Shown: positions 49,497 through 58,347 of the stretch, in pieces
Position numbering within the stretch: position 1 is the stretch's first letter
Layout of the letters: the number at the start of each line of letters is the position of its first letter
Assembly: GCF_015234305.1 (NCBI RefSeq)
Contig: NZ_JADGMI010000006.1
Location: 328,261-392,260, forward strand
DNA: 64,000 nucleotides
Source: Superficieibacter sp. 1612_C1
GTDB taxonomy: Bacteria; Pseudomonadota; Gammaproteobacteria; Enterobacterales; Enterobacteriaceae
Direction of reading: 5' to 3'
The notes under the pieces: generated by a model
Database searches by the model: none
Seen by the model: only the letters and a program-made list of their open reading frames with translations
Told to the model about the DNA's origin: nothing
Position numbers and translations under genes: made by a program

Positions 49497-49796
49497 ATGA
49501 ACATTTCACTTTTTTGTAACTCTGGCATGTCTACCAGCATGATGGCGAAAAAGCTCCAGGCCGCCTATGAAGCCGCAGGCATCCACCATCAGGTCGAGGC
49601 TTACGACTACTCCAGCCTGCCCGATGTGGCTGAAGAGACGCAGATTATCATTCTGGGCCCGCAAATCGCCTGGGCACTGGAAGATGTTAAAAGAGACTAC
49701 CCGGATAAAATTGTACTTACGTTAGGCATTCAGGAGTTTGGCAGCATGAACGGCGAACGGCTGAAAAGCAGAATTGATGGATTAATGGAAGAGTAA
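49497..49796 (+). CDS. PTS EIIB, lactose/cellobiose family
   Basis: The protein has 99 residues. The phosphocysteine is Cys7 in LFCNSGMSTSMM, the standard EIIB-Lac/Cel motif. The rest is one Rossmann-like domain. It passes phosphate from an EIIA to the sugar carried by the EIIC in the next gene. No EIIA gene is in the cluster, so one encoded elsewhere (for example of the chitobiose type) must serve. Confidence 0.92.
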   Translation: MNISLFCNSGMSTSMMAKKLQAAYEAAGIHHQVEAYDYSSLPDVAEETQIIILGPQIAWALEDVKRDYPDKIVLTLGIQEFGSMNGERLKSRIDGLMEE

Positions 49797-49829
49797 TTTC
49801 TTTTATCTACCAGGGATGAGGCTACATTA

Positions 49830-51185
49830 ATGTCCATACTCTCTTTATCCGCGGTCCAGATCGGATTAACAAAATGCATCAGTAAAATTGCCGGCAATCG
49901 CCTGCTGCTGGCGCTACGCGATACTTTTATTATGACCGGCGTTCCGCTGATGATCGCCGGTATCGCCATTATGATCAGCTCCGTTTTCCTCGACCCAAAC
50001 GGTATTATATTTGGTCATGCCGGATTAAAACTCGGGGCGCTTTTTTACGGCGGTGACGAGACGTGGATGGCGTCCGGCATGGCAGCCAGAATGGTCATGC
50101 TCCAGCATTACTGTAATTATTTTATTAACGGTACCATGGCGATTAACGCCATCCTGATTATTGTCGGCTTTACCTTTTTTGGCACCCGGCGTTTTTTTCC
50201 AAAAAATAAAGAACCGATTGTTTGCGTGTTTTACGCCATCGCCGCGTTCTTTATCTGCCTGCCGTGGGAATTGACCACTAACGATGTAAACCAGCAGGTC
50301 GTCACGCTGAGCGGTATCGTCAACACCCGTTTTATTGGACAGGAAGGTATTTTTACCGGGCTGCTGGTCTCAGGTTTAACCATCTGGATATTTAACCGGC
50401 TGGTGGAGAAGAATTACACGATCAAAATGCCTGACAGTGTCCCTCCGGCGGTCGCACGCAGTTTTGAATCATTGATCCCCGGCTGTTTCACCCTACTTGT
50501 TTTTGTGGTCATCGCCGCCGTGCTGCATGCCTGGTTCAACTCTTCAGTGCCTGAGATTTTATTAACGCTGCTGCAAAAACCGACGCTGGCGGTGGCATCG
50601 ACACCCTTCTTCGCAATTGTGGCGGTCACCACCGGGCCGCTACTGCAATGGTTTGGTATTCATGCAACCTCCGTCTGGGGGCCAATATTCGGGCTGACAT
50701 GGACCATCAACGACAATGAAAATATTATGGGCGTGGCGCACCATCTCTATTCCACGCTATTTTTTAACTTTTCCACTGTGTCATCCGGTGGGATGACGAT
50801 TGCACCAATCATTGCGGTTTACCTTTTCTCCCGGCGAATGGAGAACCGTAACACGGCAAAAATTGCGCTGGCTCCTGCCATTTTCAATATCAGCGAACCG
50901 ATTAACTTTGGCCTGCCGATTATTTTAAACCCGGTGATGTTTATTCCCTATGTGCTGAGCTGGGTACTGCCATTCTTCGGCGCAGTGTTGCTGACCAACA
51001 TGGGTCTGCTCCCCATTATTACCAACAATGTTCCGTGGACCGTGCCGCCCGTTATCTCCGGAATACTTTTCTCCGGGCAAATTTCAGGGGGACTTTATCA
51101 GCTTTTAGTGATTGTGGTGATGACCGCTATCTATATGCCCTTTGTCAAAATTGCTAATTCGATTAACGAAAAAGCCGCGGAATAA
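49830..51185 (+). CDS. PTS EIIC, lactose/cellobiose family
   Basis: The protein has 451 residues and about ten hydrophobic segments. Family regions include LQWFGIHATSVWGPIFG, the substrate-site PAIFNISEPINFGLPIILNP and VPPVISGILFSGQISGG. It imports a beta-linked disaccharide or similar sugar while it is phosphorylated. It lies 33 bases downstream of the EIIB gene and 11 bases upstream of the GH31 gene. Confidence 0.92.
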   Translation: MSILSLSAVQIGLTKCISKIAGNRLLLALRDTFIMTGVPLMIAGIAIMISSVFLDPNGIIFGHAGLKLGALFYGGDETWMASGMAARMVMLQHYCNYFINGTMAINAILIIVGFTFFGTRRFFPKNKEPIVCVFYAIAAFFICLPWELTTNDVNQQVVTLSGIVNTRFIGQEGIFTGLLVSGLTIWIFNRLVEKNYTIKMPDSVPPAVARSFESLIPGCFTLLVFVVIAAVLHAWFNSSVPEILLTLLQKPTLAVASTPFFAIVAVTTGPLLQWFGIHATSVWGPIFGLTWTINDNENIMGVAHHLYSTLFFNFSTVSSGGMTIAPIIAVYLFSRRMENRNTAKIALAPAIFNISEPINFGLPIILNPVMFIPYVLSWVLPFFGAVLLTNMGLLPIITNNVPWTVPPVISGILFSGQISGGLYQLLVIVVMTAIYMPFVKIANSINEKAAE

Positions 51186-51196
51186 CAGAGAAAACG

Positions 51197-53455
51197 ATGA
51201 TGGAAGAACATATTATCAACCGGGCTATCAACGGCTGGGATTATCAGAATAGCGACCGCCTTTTTTATCACGATGGCTATCATTACGATTATGTCACCGA
51301 TGCGACCGCAATCGTTGAAAAAGAGCATAGCGTCGACATTACGTTAACGTTGACCAGCGGTAAGGCGGCCTGCTTAACGCTGGCCGCGCTGGCTGACGAC
51401 ACGCTGGCGTTTGAGTTTAGTCCGCTACCAGTTAGCCATGAAATGTCAGCGTTTTATTTGCCGGTGACGGAATGGCCGCGACAGGCGTTAACCGTCCGAC
51501 AGAATAGCGAGCAGGCACAACTCCACTGCGGTGAACTCAACGTGACGCTCACCCTCTCCCCTTTCTCAATGCAGGTGCGGCGGGGAGACACGCTTTTCAC
51601 GCTGTCGGGCAAGAAAGTCTCACGCCAGCCGGTGACGCCGGGGCTGGGTATTCGTATTAACGCGCAGGGCCAGACCGACACGTTTTTATCCTGGGAGATG
51701 AAAAACGGTCAGCATTTCTACGGTCTGGGTGAAAAATTTGGTTCCGTTGAAAAATCGCAGTCTCGCGTCACCAGCTATGTGATGGATGCCTGCGCCACCA
51801 ACTCAACGGATCTGAGCTATAAAGCGCACCCGATTTTACTGAGCGATGCCGGATACGGCATTATGCTGGCGACTGCCCGGCGCACCCACTGGGAAATCGG
51901 CCATTTTTGTTTTGAATCCGCCAGCGCGCTGAGCGAAAGCGCCCTGCTGCGCGGCTATCTGTTTTTCGGCGATTCATTAAAAGCGCTGGTGCAGAGGCAG
52001 GCTGAAATGCAGGGCAAACCCGATCTTCCCGCCCCGTGGACGCTGGGCGTCTGGTACAGCCGCTGCGCTTACCAGAGCGCGGAAGAGGTGCTGGGCATTA
52101 AAAAGCAGCTTGAGGAACACCAGCTTCCCTTTGATGTCCTGCACCTGGACGTCAACTGGGGCAAGCACTACTGGTATAAAGATTTTTGGGTCGATTGCTG
52201 TGACTTCGAGTGGGGTCATGCCCATTTTCCGCAACCGGAAGCCTTTTTTGCCGATCTTGAAAAAGAGCATGTCGCCTGCTCGGTGTGGATCAACCCCTAC
52301 CTGCCGCCCGGCACCGATATCTATCGCGAGGCGCTGGAAAAAGGCTATCTGGTCAAAACGCTAAACGGCGATATAGCCCACGTTTACCGGCGCAACGTCA
52401 GTGAAATTGGTATTCCCGATCTGACTCATCCGCAGGCCTATAACTGGTGGAAAGCGCATCTGATCACGTTGTTGCGCCGTGGCCTGAAAGCGCTGAAGCC
52501 CGATTACGCCGATCGTATTCCTGAAGATGCGCTGTTTTATAACGGCTATAGCGGCAAGGATATGCATAACGCTTATATCTGGCTGTATGCGAAGGTGTGC
52601 TATGAGGCCACCCAGGAGGTTCACGGCACCGCGCTGGTCTGGAAACGGCCCGGCTTTCTCGGCTGTGGGCGCTTTGCCGGTACCTGGTCAGGCGATGTGG
52701 AGTCCACCTTCGAAGGGCTGAAGCACACTTTGCGCGGCGGCCTGAGCGTCGGCTTTAGCGGGGAGTGTTACTGGAGCAGCGACATCGCCGGTTTCAAAGG
52801 GCAGAACGTCGATCCAGAACTTTACATCCGCTGGTCGCAGGTTGGGATGCTGTGTTCTCTGGCGCGCTATCATGGCGTCAGCCCACGTGAGCCGTGGCAT
52901 TTCGGACAACGCGCAGTTGATATCGTCAGACGTTACAGTCAACTTCGCTATCGCTGGCTGCCGTATTTGCTGGCGCTCGGCTGCGAAGCACAGGACAAAG
53001 GTCTGCCACTCATGCGTCATCTGGCGCTGGAATTTGAACGCGATCCTTTTGTCCACGCGATTGACGATCAGTTTATGCTCGGCGAAAACATTATGATTGT
53101 TCCGGTGCTGGAGCCAGGACAGCGCCAGCGAAGCGTTTATTTGCCCGCAGGCCGCTGGTACTCGCTGCATGAAAAACGCTGGTTTGACGGTCAACGGGTG
53201 CTCAGCGTTGATATTACCCTTGATGACATTCCAATTTATATCCGCGAAGGGGCGATCATTCCGGTCTTCGCAGAAAATACAGCGCAGATGAAAACCTTTA
53301 ACACGATCCCTGTGGTGCTGAAGGGATACGGCGATGTTTCTCAGGGAAGCGGCACGCTGGCGGATGAAAACCGCAATCGCTATTGCTGGACATTTGCTAA
53401 TAATACGCTGCGCTGCGATTACCCCGGCACGGTGACATTTGAAAACGTTCGATAA
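51197..53455 (+). CDS. GH31 alpha-glycosidase (YicI/alpha-xylosidase-like)
   Basis: The protein has 752 residues. It follows E. coli YicI (an alpha-xylosidase of similar length) across the catalytic barrel. The probable nucleophile is Asp436 in LKPDYADRIPEDALF (YicI KTDFGERIP) and the acid/base Asp500 in TWSGDVEST. No signal peptide, so it is cytoplasmic, as expected behind a PTS. It should remove an alpha-linked xylose or glucose from the imported (phospho-)sugar. The nucleophile loop departs from the common TDFGE. Located 11 bases after EIIC and 17 bases before GH1. Confidence 0.87.
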   Translation: MMEEHIINRAINGWDYQNSDRLFYHDGYHYDYVTDATAIVEKEHSVDITLTLTSGKAACLTLAALADDTLAFEFSPLPVSHEMSAFYLPVTEWPRQALTVRQNSEQAQLHCGELNVTLTLSPFSMQVRRGDTLFTLSGKKVSRQPVTPGLGIRINAQGQTDTFLSWEMKNGQHFYGLGEKFGSVEKSQSRVTSYVMDACATNSTDLSYKAHPILLSDAGYGIMLATARRTHWEIGHFCFESASALSESALLRGYLFFGDSLKALVQRQAEMQGKPDLPAPWTLGVWYSRCAYQSAEEVLGIKKQLEEHQLPFDVLHLDVNWGKHYWYKDFWVDCCDFEWGHAHFPQPEAFFADLEKEHVACSVWINPYLPPGTDIYREALEKGYLVKTLNGDIAHVYRRNVSEIGIPDLTHPQAYNWWKAHLITLLRRGLKALKPDYADRIPEDALFYNGYSGKDMHNAYIWLYAKVCYEATQEVHGTALVWKRPGFLGCGRFAGTWSGDVESTFEGLKHTLRGGLSVGFSGECYWSSDIAGFKGQNVDPELYIRWSQVGMLCSLARYHGVSPREPWHFGQRAVDIVRRYSQLRYRWLPYLLALGCEAQDKGLPLMRHLALEFERDPFVHAIDDQFMLGENIMIVPVLEPGQRQRSVYLPAGRWYSLHEKRWFDGQRVLSVDITLDDIPIYIREGAIIPVFAENTAQMKTFNTIPVVLKGYGDVSQGSGTLADENRNRYCWTFANNTLRCDYPGTVTFENVR

Positions 53456-53472
53456 TATTCACGGAATCAACG

Positions 53473-54858
53473 ATGAAATTAACTTTTCCTGACCATTTTA
53501 TGTGGGGCAGCGCAGCTTCCGCCACGCAAACCGAAGGGGCAAGCCAGCAGTTTGGCAAGGGTAAAAATATCTGGGATCGCTGGTTCGAGCTGGAGCCGGA
53601 GCGGTTTCATAACCGCGTCGGACCTGAGCACACTTCCCAGTTCTACCAGAATATGAAGGAGGATATTCCCCGGCTGGTGGCGACCGGGCATAACTCATTT
53701 CGTACTTCAATAAGCTGGTCGCGGCTTTATCCCGAAGGGACTGGCGACATTAATCCGCAGGCGGTTGATTTTTATAATGCGATGATCGATGCGCTGATTG
53801 AAAACGGGATCACGCCCATTATTAACCTTTTTCATTTCGATATGCCGCTGGCGATGCAGGACATTGGCGGCTTTGAAAATGAGCAGGTAGCACATCATTT
53901 TGCCCGTTATGCAGCCAGCAGCTTCCGCCTGTTTGGGGACAGAGTAAAGTACTGGTTCACTTTCAATGAACCGATTGTGCATGTAGAAGGCGGCTATTTA
54001 TATAATTTTCATTACCCTAACCGGGTCGATCCGCAGGCGGCGGTGCGAGTGGCATTTAATACGCTGTATGCCAGCGCGCTGGCGATTGAACAGTACCGGG
54101 CGCAGGAACAGGACGGGAAAATTGGCATCGTATTGAACCTGACGCCTTCGTATCCGCGCAGCCAACATCCGGCCGACCTGCGTGCGGCTGAGATCGCCGA
54201 TCTGTTTTTCAACCGCTCGTTTCTCGATCCGGCGGTAAAAGGAACCTTTCCGCCAGAACTGCTTACGCTGCTGGAAAAGCACAATCTTATGCCTTCCGGC
54301 CTCGGGCAGGCCTGCGCTGTCATCCAGCGTAATACCGTGGATTTTCTTGGCGTTAATTACTATCACCCACGGCGAGTTTGTGCCCGCCATTCTCTGCCTA
54401 ATCCCGAAGCACCTTTTACGCCGGAATATTATTTTGATAATTACACCATGCCAGGGAGCCGGATCAATGAAGATAAAAACTGGGAGATATATGAGAAAGG
54501 CCTCTATGATATCGCCCTTAATATCCGCGACAACTACGGCAATACTCCGTGGATGGTGTCCGAGAATGGTTTCGGCGTAAAAGATGAGCGTAATCGTATC
54601 GTGAATGGCGAGTTAAACGACGACTACCGCATTCAATTTTATCGCGATCATCTTTTCTGGCTACATAAAGGCATCGCGGAAGGGAGTCACTGTTTTGGCT
54701 ATCACGTCTGGACGTTTATTGATAACTGGTCGTGGTCCAATGCTTACCGTAATCGGTATGGATTGATTTCGCTTGATTTGCAAACGGGCAGCCGACTGGT
54801 TAAAAAAAGCGGTCACTGGTTTAAAGCGCTGCACGATAACAATGGCTTCGATTACTAA
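53473..54858 (+). CDS. GH1 (6-phospho-)beta-glycosidase
   Basis: The protein has 461 residues. It has catalytic Glu166 in TFNEPIVH (acid/base) and Glu364 in VSENGFGV (nucleophile). The region that binds the 6-phosphate in phospho-beta-glycosidases reads DNWSWSNAYRNRYG. Ser420 and Tyr429 are in place but the usual Lys is Asn427. It is therefore phospho-type by the Ser (non-phospho enzymes have Glu there), though the phosphate grip is altered. It probably splits the beta bond of the PTS-imported sugar. Confidence 0.88.
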   Translation: MKLTFPDHFMWGSAASATQTEGASQQFGKGKNIWDRWFELEPERFHNRVGPEHTSQFYQNMKEDIPRLVATGHNSFRTSISWSRLYPEGTGDINPQAVDFYNAMIDALIENGITPIINLFHFDMPLAMQDIGGFENEQVAHHFARYAASSFRLFGDRVKYWFTFNEPIVHVEGGYLYNFHYPNRVDPQAAVRVAFNTLYASALAIEQYRAQEQDGKIGIVLNLTPSYPRSQHPADLRAAEIADLFFNRSFLDPAVKGTFPPELLTLLEKHNLMPSGLGQACAVIQRNTVDFLGVNYYHPRRVCARHSLPNPEAPFTPEYYFDNYTMPGSRINEDKNWEIYEKGLYDIALNIRDNYGNTPWMVSENGFGVKDERNRIVNGELNDDYRIQFYRDHLFWLHKGIAEGSHCFGYHVWTFIDNWSWSNAYRNRYGLISLDLQTGSRLVKKSGHWFKALHDNNGFDY

Positions 54859-54867
54859 TGATGTCCC

Positions 54868-54888
54868 CCGGGAGAGAAGCTCTCCCGG
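54868..54888. terminator. Hairpin after the GH1 gene
   Basis: CCGGGAGAG (54868-54876) and CTCTCCCGG (54880-54888) form a perfect 9-bp stem with a 3-base loop, 10 bases after the GH1 stop. No T-run follows; it may stall or stabilise the operon's 3' end before the regulator gene. Confidence 0.45.
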
Positions 54889-54947
54889 CGCTGGATTACT
54901 GCCGGTTTGATGGTATAGTGCAGTGATTTACGGACGAAGAATACCCG

Positions 54948-55670
54948 ATGCGCGACAATTCACTGAAATATAAGATAATCTTTAATGATTTAAGAAATAA
55001 AATCATCACTGGTTATTATGGAATCAATCAGCAATTGCCGCTTGAAAAAGAGCTGGGCGACTTATACTGCGCCAGCCGTATCACCGTAAAAAAAGCCATG
55101 GATTTGCTGGTTAACGATGGCTTAATCATAAAACGCCGCGGCGTCGGTTCATTTGTTAAAGGTGCCGCCTCGCTGGTCGCCAGCGCGCCTGCGGCATCAA
55201 AACCCTTTGGCTTCACCGCCGCGCATCAGGACGACGCCGTATCGTCAAAGCTCATCGAATTTTGCGTGGCGCATCCACAGCCTGAAACCATAAAAAATCT
55301 CTATCTTGAGGAGACGGATTTTGTTTATCACTTTAGCCGCGTTCGCTATATCGATAAACAGCCGTGGTGTATTGAATACACCGAAATTCCCATCAAGATC
55401 ATTCCCGGTATTCGTATTGATAATCTGATGGACTCCATTTATCAGCATATTGAAGTCGAAACCCATTTCCGCATTCAGAGCCAACATCAGGTTATTCGCG
55501 CCTGTCGGGCAAATCAGCTCGAAGTGGAAAACCTGGAGATAAATATCGTCGATCCGATAATGGAAATTGAGCAGGTAACTTATCTTGATAACGGTCTGCC
55601 GTTTGAGTACAGCATCATCCATTATCGTCATGACCGCTACGAATTACAAAACGTAAATATTAACAGTTAA
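54948..55670 (+). CDS. GntR-family (HutC/UTRA) regulator of the PTS cluster
   Basis: The protein has 240 residues. The N-terminal winged helix-turn-helix is about 5-70 (INQQLPLEKELGDLYCASRI, then VKKAMDLLVNDGLIIKRRGVG), followed by a UTRA ligand domain (FSRVRYIDKQPWCIEYTEIP is typical). In this subfamily the inducer is often a sugar phosphate. It is placed after the enzymes on the same strand with its own 89-base gap, and should act at the palindrome near 49453. Confidence 0.87.
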   Translation: MRDNSLKYKIIFNDLRNKIITGYYGINQQLPLEKELGDLYCASRITVKKAMDLLVNDGLIIKRRGVGSFVKGAASLVASAPAASKPFGFTAAHQDDAVSSKLIEFCVAHPQPETIKNLYLEETDFVYHFSRVRYIDKQPWCIEYTEIPIKIIPGIRIDNLMDSIYQHIEVETHFRIQSQHQVIRACRANQLEVENLEINIVDPIMEIEQVTYLDNGLPFEYSIIHYRHDRYELQNVNINS

Positions 55671-55707
55671 AAGAGCAGGCCCGCATCAGACCTGCTCCAT
55701 CAGGAGG

Positions 55708-57840
55708 CTATTTCAGCACGTAGCCATACAGCCGTTTGATGCCGTCAGCGTCGGTTTCGCTGTAGACGCCCTGCAATTCCGGCGAGAAGCCCGGCAGCAA
55801 ATTAACACCCTCTTCCAGCGCCAGAAAATAACGCTGTACCGCCCCGCCCCAGATTTCACCGGGCACCACGCACAGTACGCCCGGCGGGTACGGCAGCGCG
55901 CCTTCTGCCGCAATGCGCCCTTCGGCCTCGCTCAGACGCACCAGCTCGACGTTACCACGAATAAACTCGCTGTTCGCTTCCTGCGCGCCCATTGCCACGG
56001 TTGGCAGGCTCTCTTTGCGGAACATCGCTTTTTGCAGATCTTTGACGTTAAAACTGACGTACAGATCGTGCATCTCCTGGCACAGCTCGCGTAGCGTATA
56101 GTCGCGGTAGCGCACCGGGTATTTGTTATAGATGGTCGGCAGGACGTCGGCCAGCGGCGTGTTGTCTTCAATATGGTGTTCGAACTGCGCCAGCATCGCC
56201 ACCAGCTGCGCCATTTTCTCCGCGCTTTCGGCAGGCGTCAGCAGGAACAGTATCGAGTTGAGATCGCATTTTTCCGGCACGATCCCGTTCTCGCGCAGAT
56301 AGTGCGCCAGAATAGTCGCCGGCACGCCAAACCCGGTATACTCGCCATTTTCGGCATTAATACCTGGCGTGGTGAGCAACAGCTTACAGGGATCGACAAA
56401 ATACTGCTCACGGGCGTAGCCCTCAAAACCGTGCCACACGGCCCCCGGCTCGAAGCTAAAGAAGCGGCGTTCGCTGGCAATCACCTCCGTGGGATGTTCC
56501 TGCCATGCACGCCCGTCCACTTCCGGCGGAATAAAGGGCCTGAGCATTTTACACTGCGCAATAATCGCTTTCCTTGCCTCGATGCCAAGCGCCACGCACT
56601 CCGCCCACAGACGACGCCCGCTCTCCCCTTCGTGGATTTTGGCATTCACATCCAGCGCTGCGAACAGCGGGTAAAACGGGCTGGTCGAGGCGTGCAGCAT
56701 GAACGCATTGTTCAGGCGCTTATGCGGGCAAAAACGCGCCTGGCCGCGTAGATGGTTATCTTTTTTGTGGATTTGCGAGGTCTGAGAGAATCCGGCTTGC
56801 TGTTTATGAACCGACTGAGTCACAAAAATCCCTGGATCGTTTTCATTCAGCTCCAACAGCAGCGGCGAGGTTTCGGCCATCATCGGGATAAACTGCTCGT
56901 AGCCGACCCACGCCGAGTCAAAGAGGATGTAATCACACAGATGGCCGATTTTATCGACCACCTGCCGCGCGTTGTAGATGGTGCCGTCGTAGGTACCAAG
57001 CTGGATCACCGCCAGACGGAACGGACGCGGCTGGTCGGCTTTTTCCGGCGCAACTTCACGGATCAGCTCACGCAGGTAGCCATCATTGAAACAGCGCTCG
57101 TCGATACCACCAATAAAGCCGAACGGATTACGCGCGGCTTCCAGATACACCGGCGTTGCGCCTGCCTGGATCAGCGCGCCGTGATGGTTCGACTTATGAT
57201 TATTGCGGTCGAAAAGCACCAGATCGCCGCGAGTCAACAGCGCATTAGTTACTACTTTGTTCGCGGCCGACGTCCCGTTAAGCACAAAGTAGGTTTTGTC
57301 CGCATGGAACACTTTGGCGGCAAATTTCTGCGCGTGCTTAGCCGATCCTTCGTGGATCAATAAATCGCCCAGCTTAACGTCCGCATTGCACATATCGGCG
57401 CGAAACACGTTCTCGCCAAAAAAGTCAAAGAACTGCCGCCCGGCGGGATGCTTTTTAAAAAACGCGCCGTGCTGGTGGCCCGGACAGGCAAAGGTGCTGT
57501 TATTCATCGCTACGTACTGGCTGAGCGTATCAAAGAACGGCGGCAATAGATTTTCTTCGTAGCGTAACGCCGCCGCTTCCACCTCAAGCCACTCCTGCGC
57601 GCTGCCGGTAATCGCCGCCACTACGCCGTCGGGAAGCTGGTCTTCCTCAGAGAATAAAAATACCGGCAGTTGAAAGCCTGTGCGTTTTAACAGCGCCAGA
57701 ATGCCGCTGCGACTGTCTGCCGGAGTAATGACGACTGCCGCCACATCGGTGAAATCGGTACTGTCCAGCGTCACGACATCACGTGAGGTGGAGAGCGTGG
57801 AGACCAGCGCGGCGCTGGCGGCAATTTTCATTGTGTTCAT
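55708..57840 (-). CDS. speC: Constitutive ornithine decarboxylase
   Basis: This fold I PLP enzyme makes putrescine from ornithine. It has 710 residues from ATG 57840 (MNTMKIAASAALVS); E. coli SpeC has 711. It has an N-terminal response-regulator-like wing domain, the large PLP domain with Lys in SVHKQQAGFSQTS, and a C-terminal domain ending LYGYVLK. An upstream open frame to 57900 is not conserved. The transcript seems to have a leader of about 290 bases with hairpins (57877-57977) and a short reading frame (58005-58100). Confidence 0.96.
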   Translation of the reverse strand: MNTMKIAASAALVSTLSTSRDVVTLDSTDFTDVAAVVITPADSRSGILALLKRTGFQLPVFLFSEEDQLPDGVVAAITGSAQEWLEVEAAALRYEENLLPPFFDTLSQYVAMNNSTFACPGHQHGAFFKKHPAGRQFFDFFGENVFRADMCNADVKLGDLLIHEGSAKHAQKFAAKVFHADKTYFVLNGTSAANKVVTNALLTRGDLVLFDRNNHKSNHHGALIQAGATPVYLEAARNPFGFIGGIDERCFNDGYLRELIREVAPEKADQPRPFRLAVIQLGTYDGTIYNARQVVDKIGHLCDYILFDSAWVGYEQFIPMMAETSPLLLELNENDPGIFVTQSVHKQQAGFSQTSQIHKKDNHLRGQARFCPHKRLNNAFMLHASTSPFYPLFAALDVNAKIHEGESGRRLWAECVALGIEARKAIIAQCKMLRPFIPPEVDGRAWQEHPTEVIASERRFFSFEPGAVWHGFEGYAREQYFVDPCKLLLTTPGINAENGEYTGFGVPATILAHYLRENGIVPEKCDLNSILFLLTPAESAEKMAQLVAMLAQFEHHIEDNTPLADVLPTIYNKYPVRYRDYTLRELCQEMHDLYVSFNVKDLQKAMFRKESLPTVAMGAQEANSEFIRGNVELVRLSEAEGRIAAEGALPYPPGVLCVVPGEIWGGAVQRYFLALEEGVNLLPGFSPELQGVYSETDADGIKRLYGYVLK

Positions 57841-57876
57841 AGGCGTAAATAACCCTTTCGGGAGAATAAAAACTCC

Positions 57877-57898
57877 GGATAAGGCTCTGGCCTTATCC
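57877..57898 (-). promoter_or_regulatory. speC leader hairpin next to the start codon
   Basis: GGATAAGGC (57877-57885) and GCCTTATCC (57890-57898) form a perfect 9-bp stem with a 4-base loop, 37 bases before the speC ATG. On the minus strand it is followed by GGAG and then five T residues, an imperfect terminator shape. Confidence 0.5.
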
Positions 57899-57946
57899 AA
57901 CGAAACGTCAGGGTCTGACTGGTAACCAGCTCCGACCGCCAGACAT

Positions 57947-57977
57947 CAGTAAAAACAGATCGCGTCTGATTTTACTG
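57947..57977 (-). promoter_or_regulatory. speC leader hairpin 2
   Basis: CAGTAAAAACAGA (57947-57959) pairs with TCTGATTTTACTG (57965-57977) at 12 of 13 positions around 5 bases. It lies in the untranslated leader of speC. Confidence 0.55.
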
Positions 57978-58004
57978 TTGTCCTACAGCGAGCGTGCGTT
58001 GACC

Positions 58005-58100
58005 TCACCGCATGGTGAGCAGGCGAACGGATGGGATGGCACGGGGAAGCCCTCGCGTCGGCACGCGATGACTCAGGCGAGGTAGCGACAGTAATGTCAT
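58005..58100 (-). CDS. Candidate 31-residue leader peptide upstream of speC
   Basis: An ATG at 58100 opens 31 codons ending at TGA 58005-58007, in the speC leader. The predicted peptide holds six Arg and four Pro, including runs like LPRLSHR and RGLPRAIPS. It lies about 33 bases past a promoter-like sequence. The ribosome-binding site is weak (GGGG ten bases upstream), and the coding region itself folds: stems at 58003-58018 and 58053-58069, closed by ACGGGG/CCCCGT. It could be a translated sensor of polyamine or amino-acid supply, or simply structured RNA. No homologue is recognised. Confidence 0.3.
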   Translation of the reverse strand: MTLLSLPRLSHRVPTRGLPRAIPSVRLLTMR

Positions 58101-58139
58101 CTCAGGCAGCCCCGTAAGAAGATGGAGAAAATTCGCGCA

Positions 58140-58168
58140 ATCATGGCACCTTTCCCTGACAGGTGCAA
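58140..58168 (-). promoter_or_regulatory. Putative speC promoter
   Basis: TTGCAC (58168-58163), 17 bases, then CATGAT (58145-58140) preceded by TGC as an extended -10. Transcription would start near 58133. The 507-base gap 57841-58347 thus holds the speC leader on its left and the yqgA promoter region (hairpins near 58269-58293 and 58299-58320) on its right. Confidence 0.45.
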
Positions 58169-58347
58169 CACTCCGCCGAGCTTAAAAAGACAACGTAAGG
58201 CAATAATTCTTTTAACCGTCTGGCTAACATATTACCCTCTGAGCTATCGATTTTACGCTTCGCGCCAGCCGGAGATGACGGTTAAGCTCTCCGGGAGACT
58301 ATGCACTTTCATCGCATAGTTAAGCGATATGTTTGTGAGGATACAGT

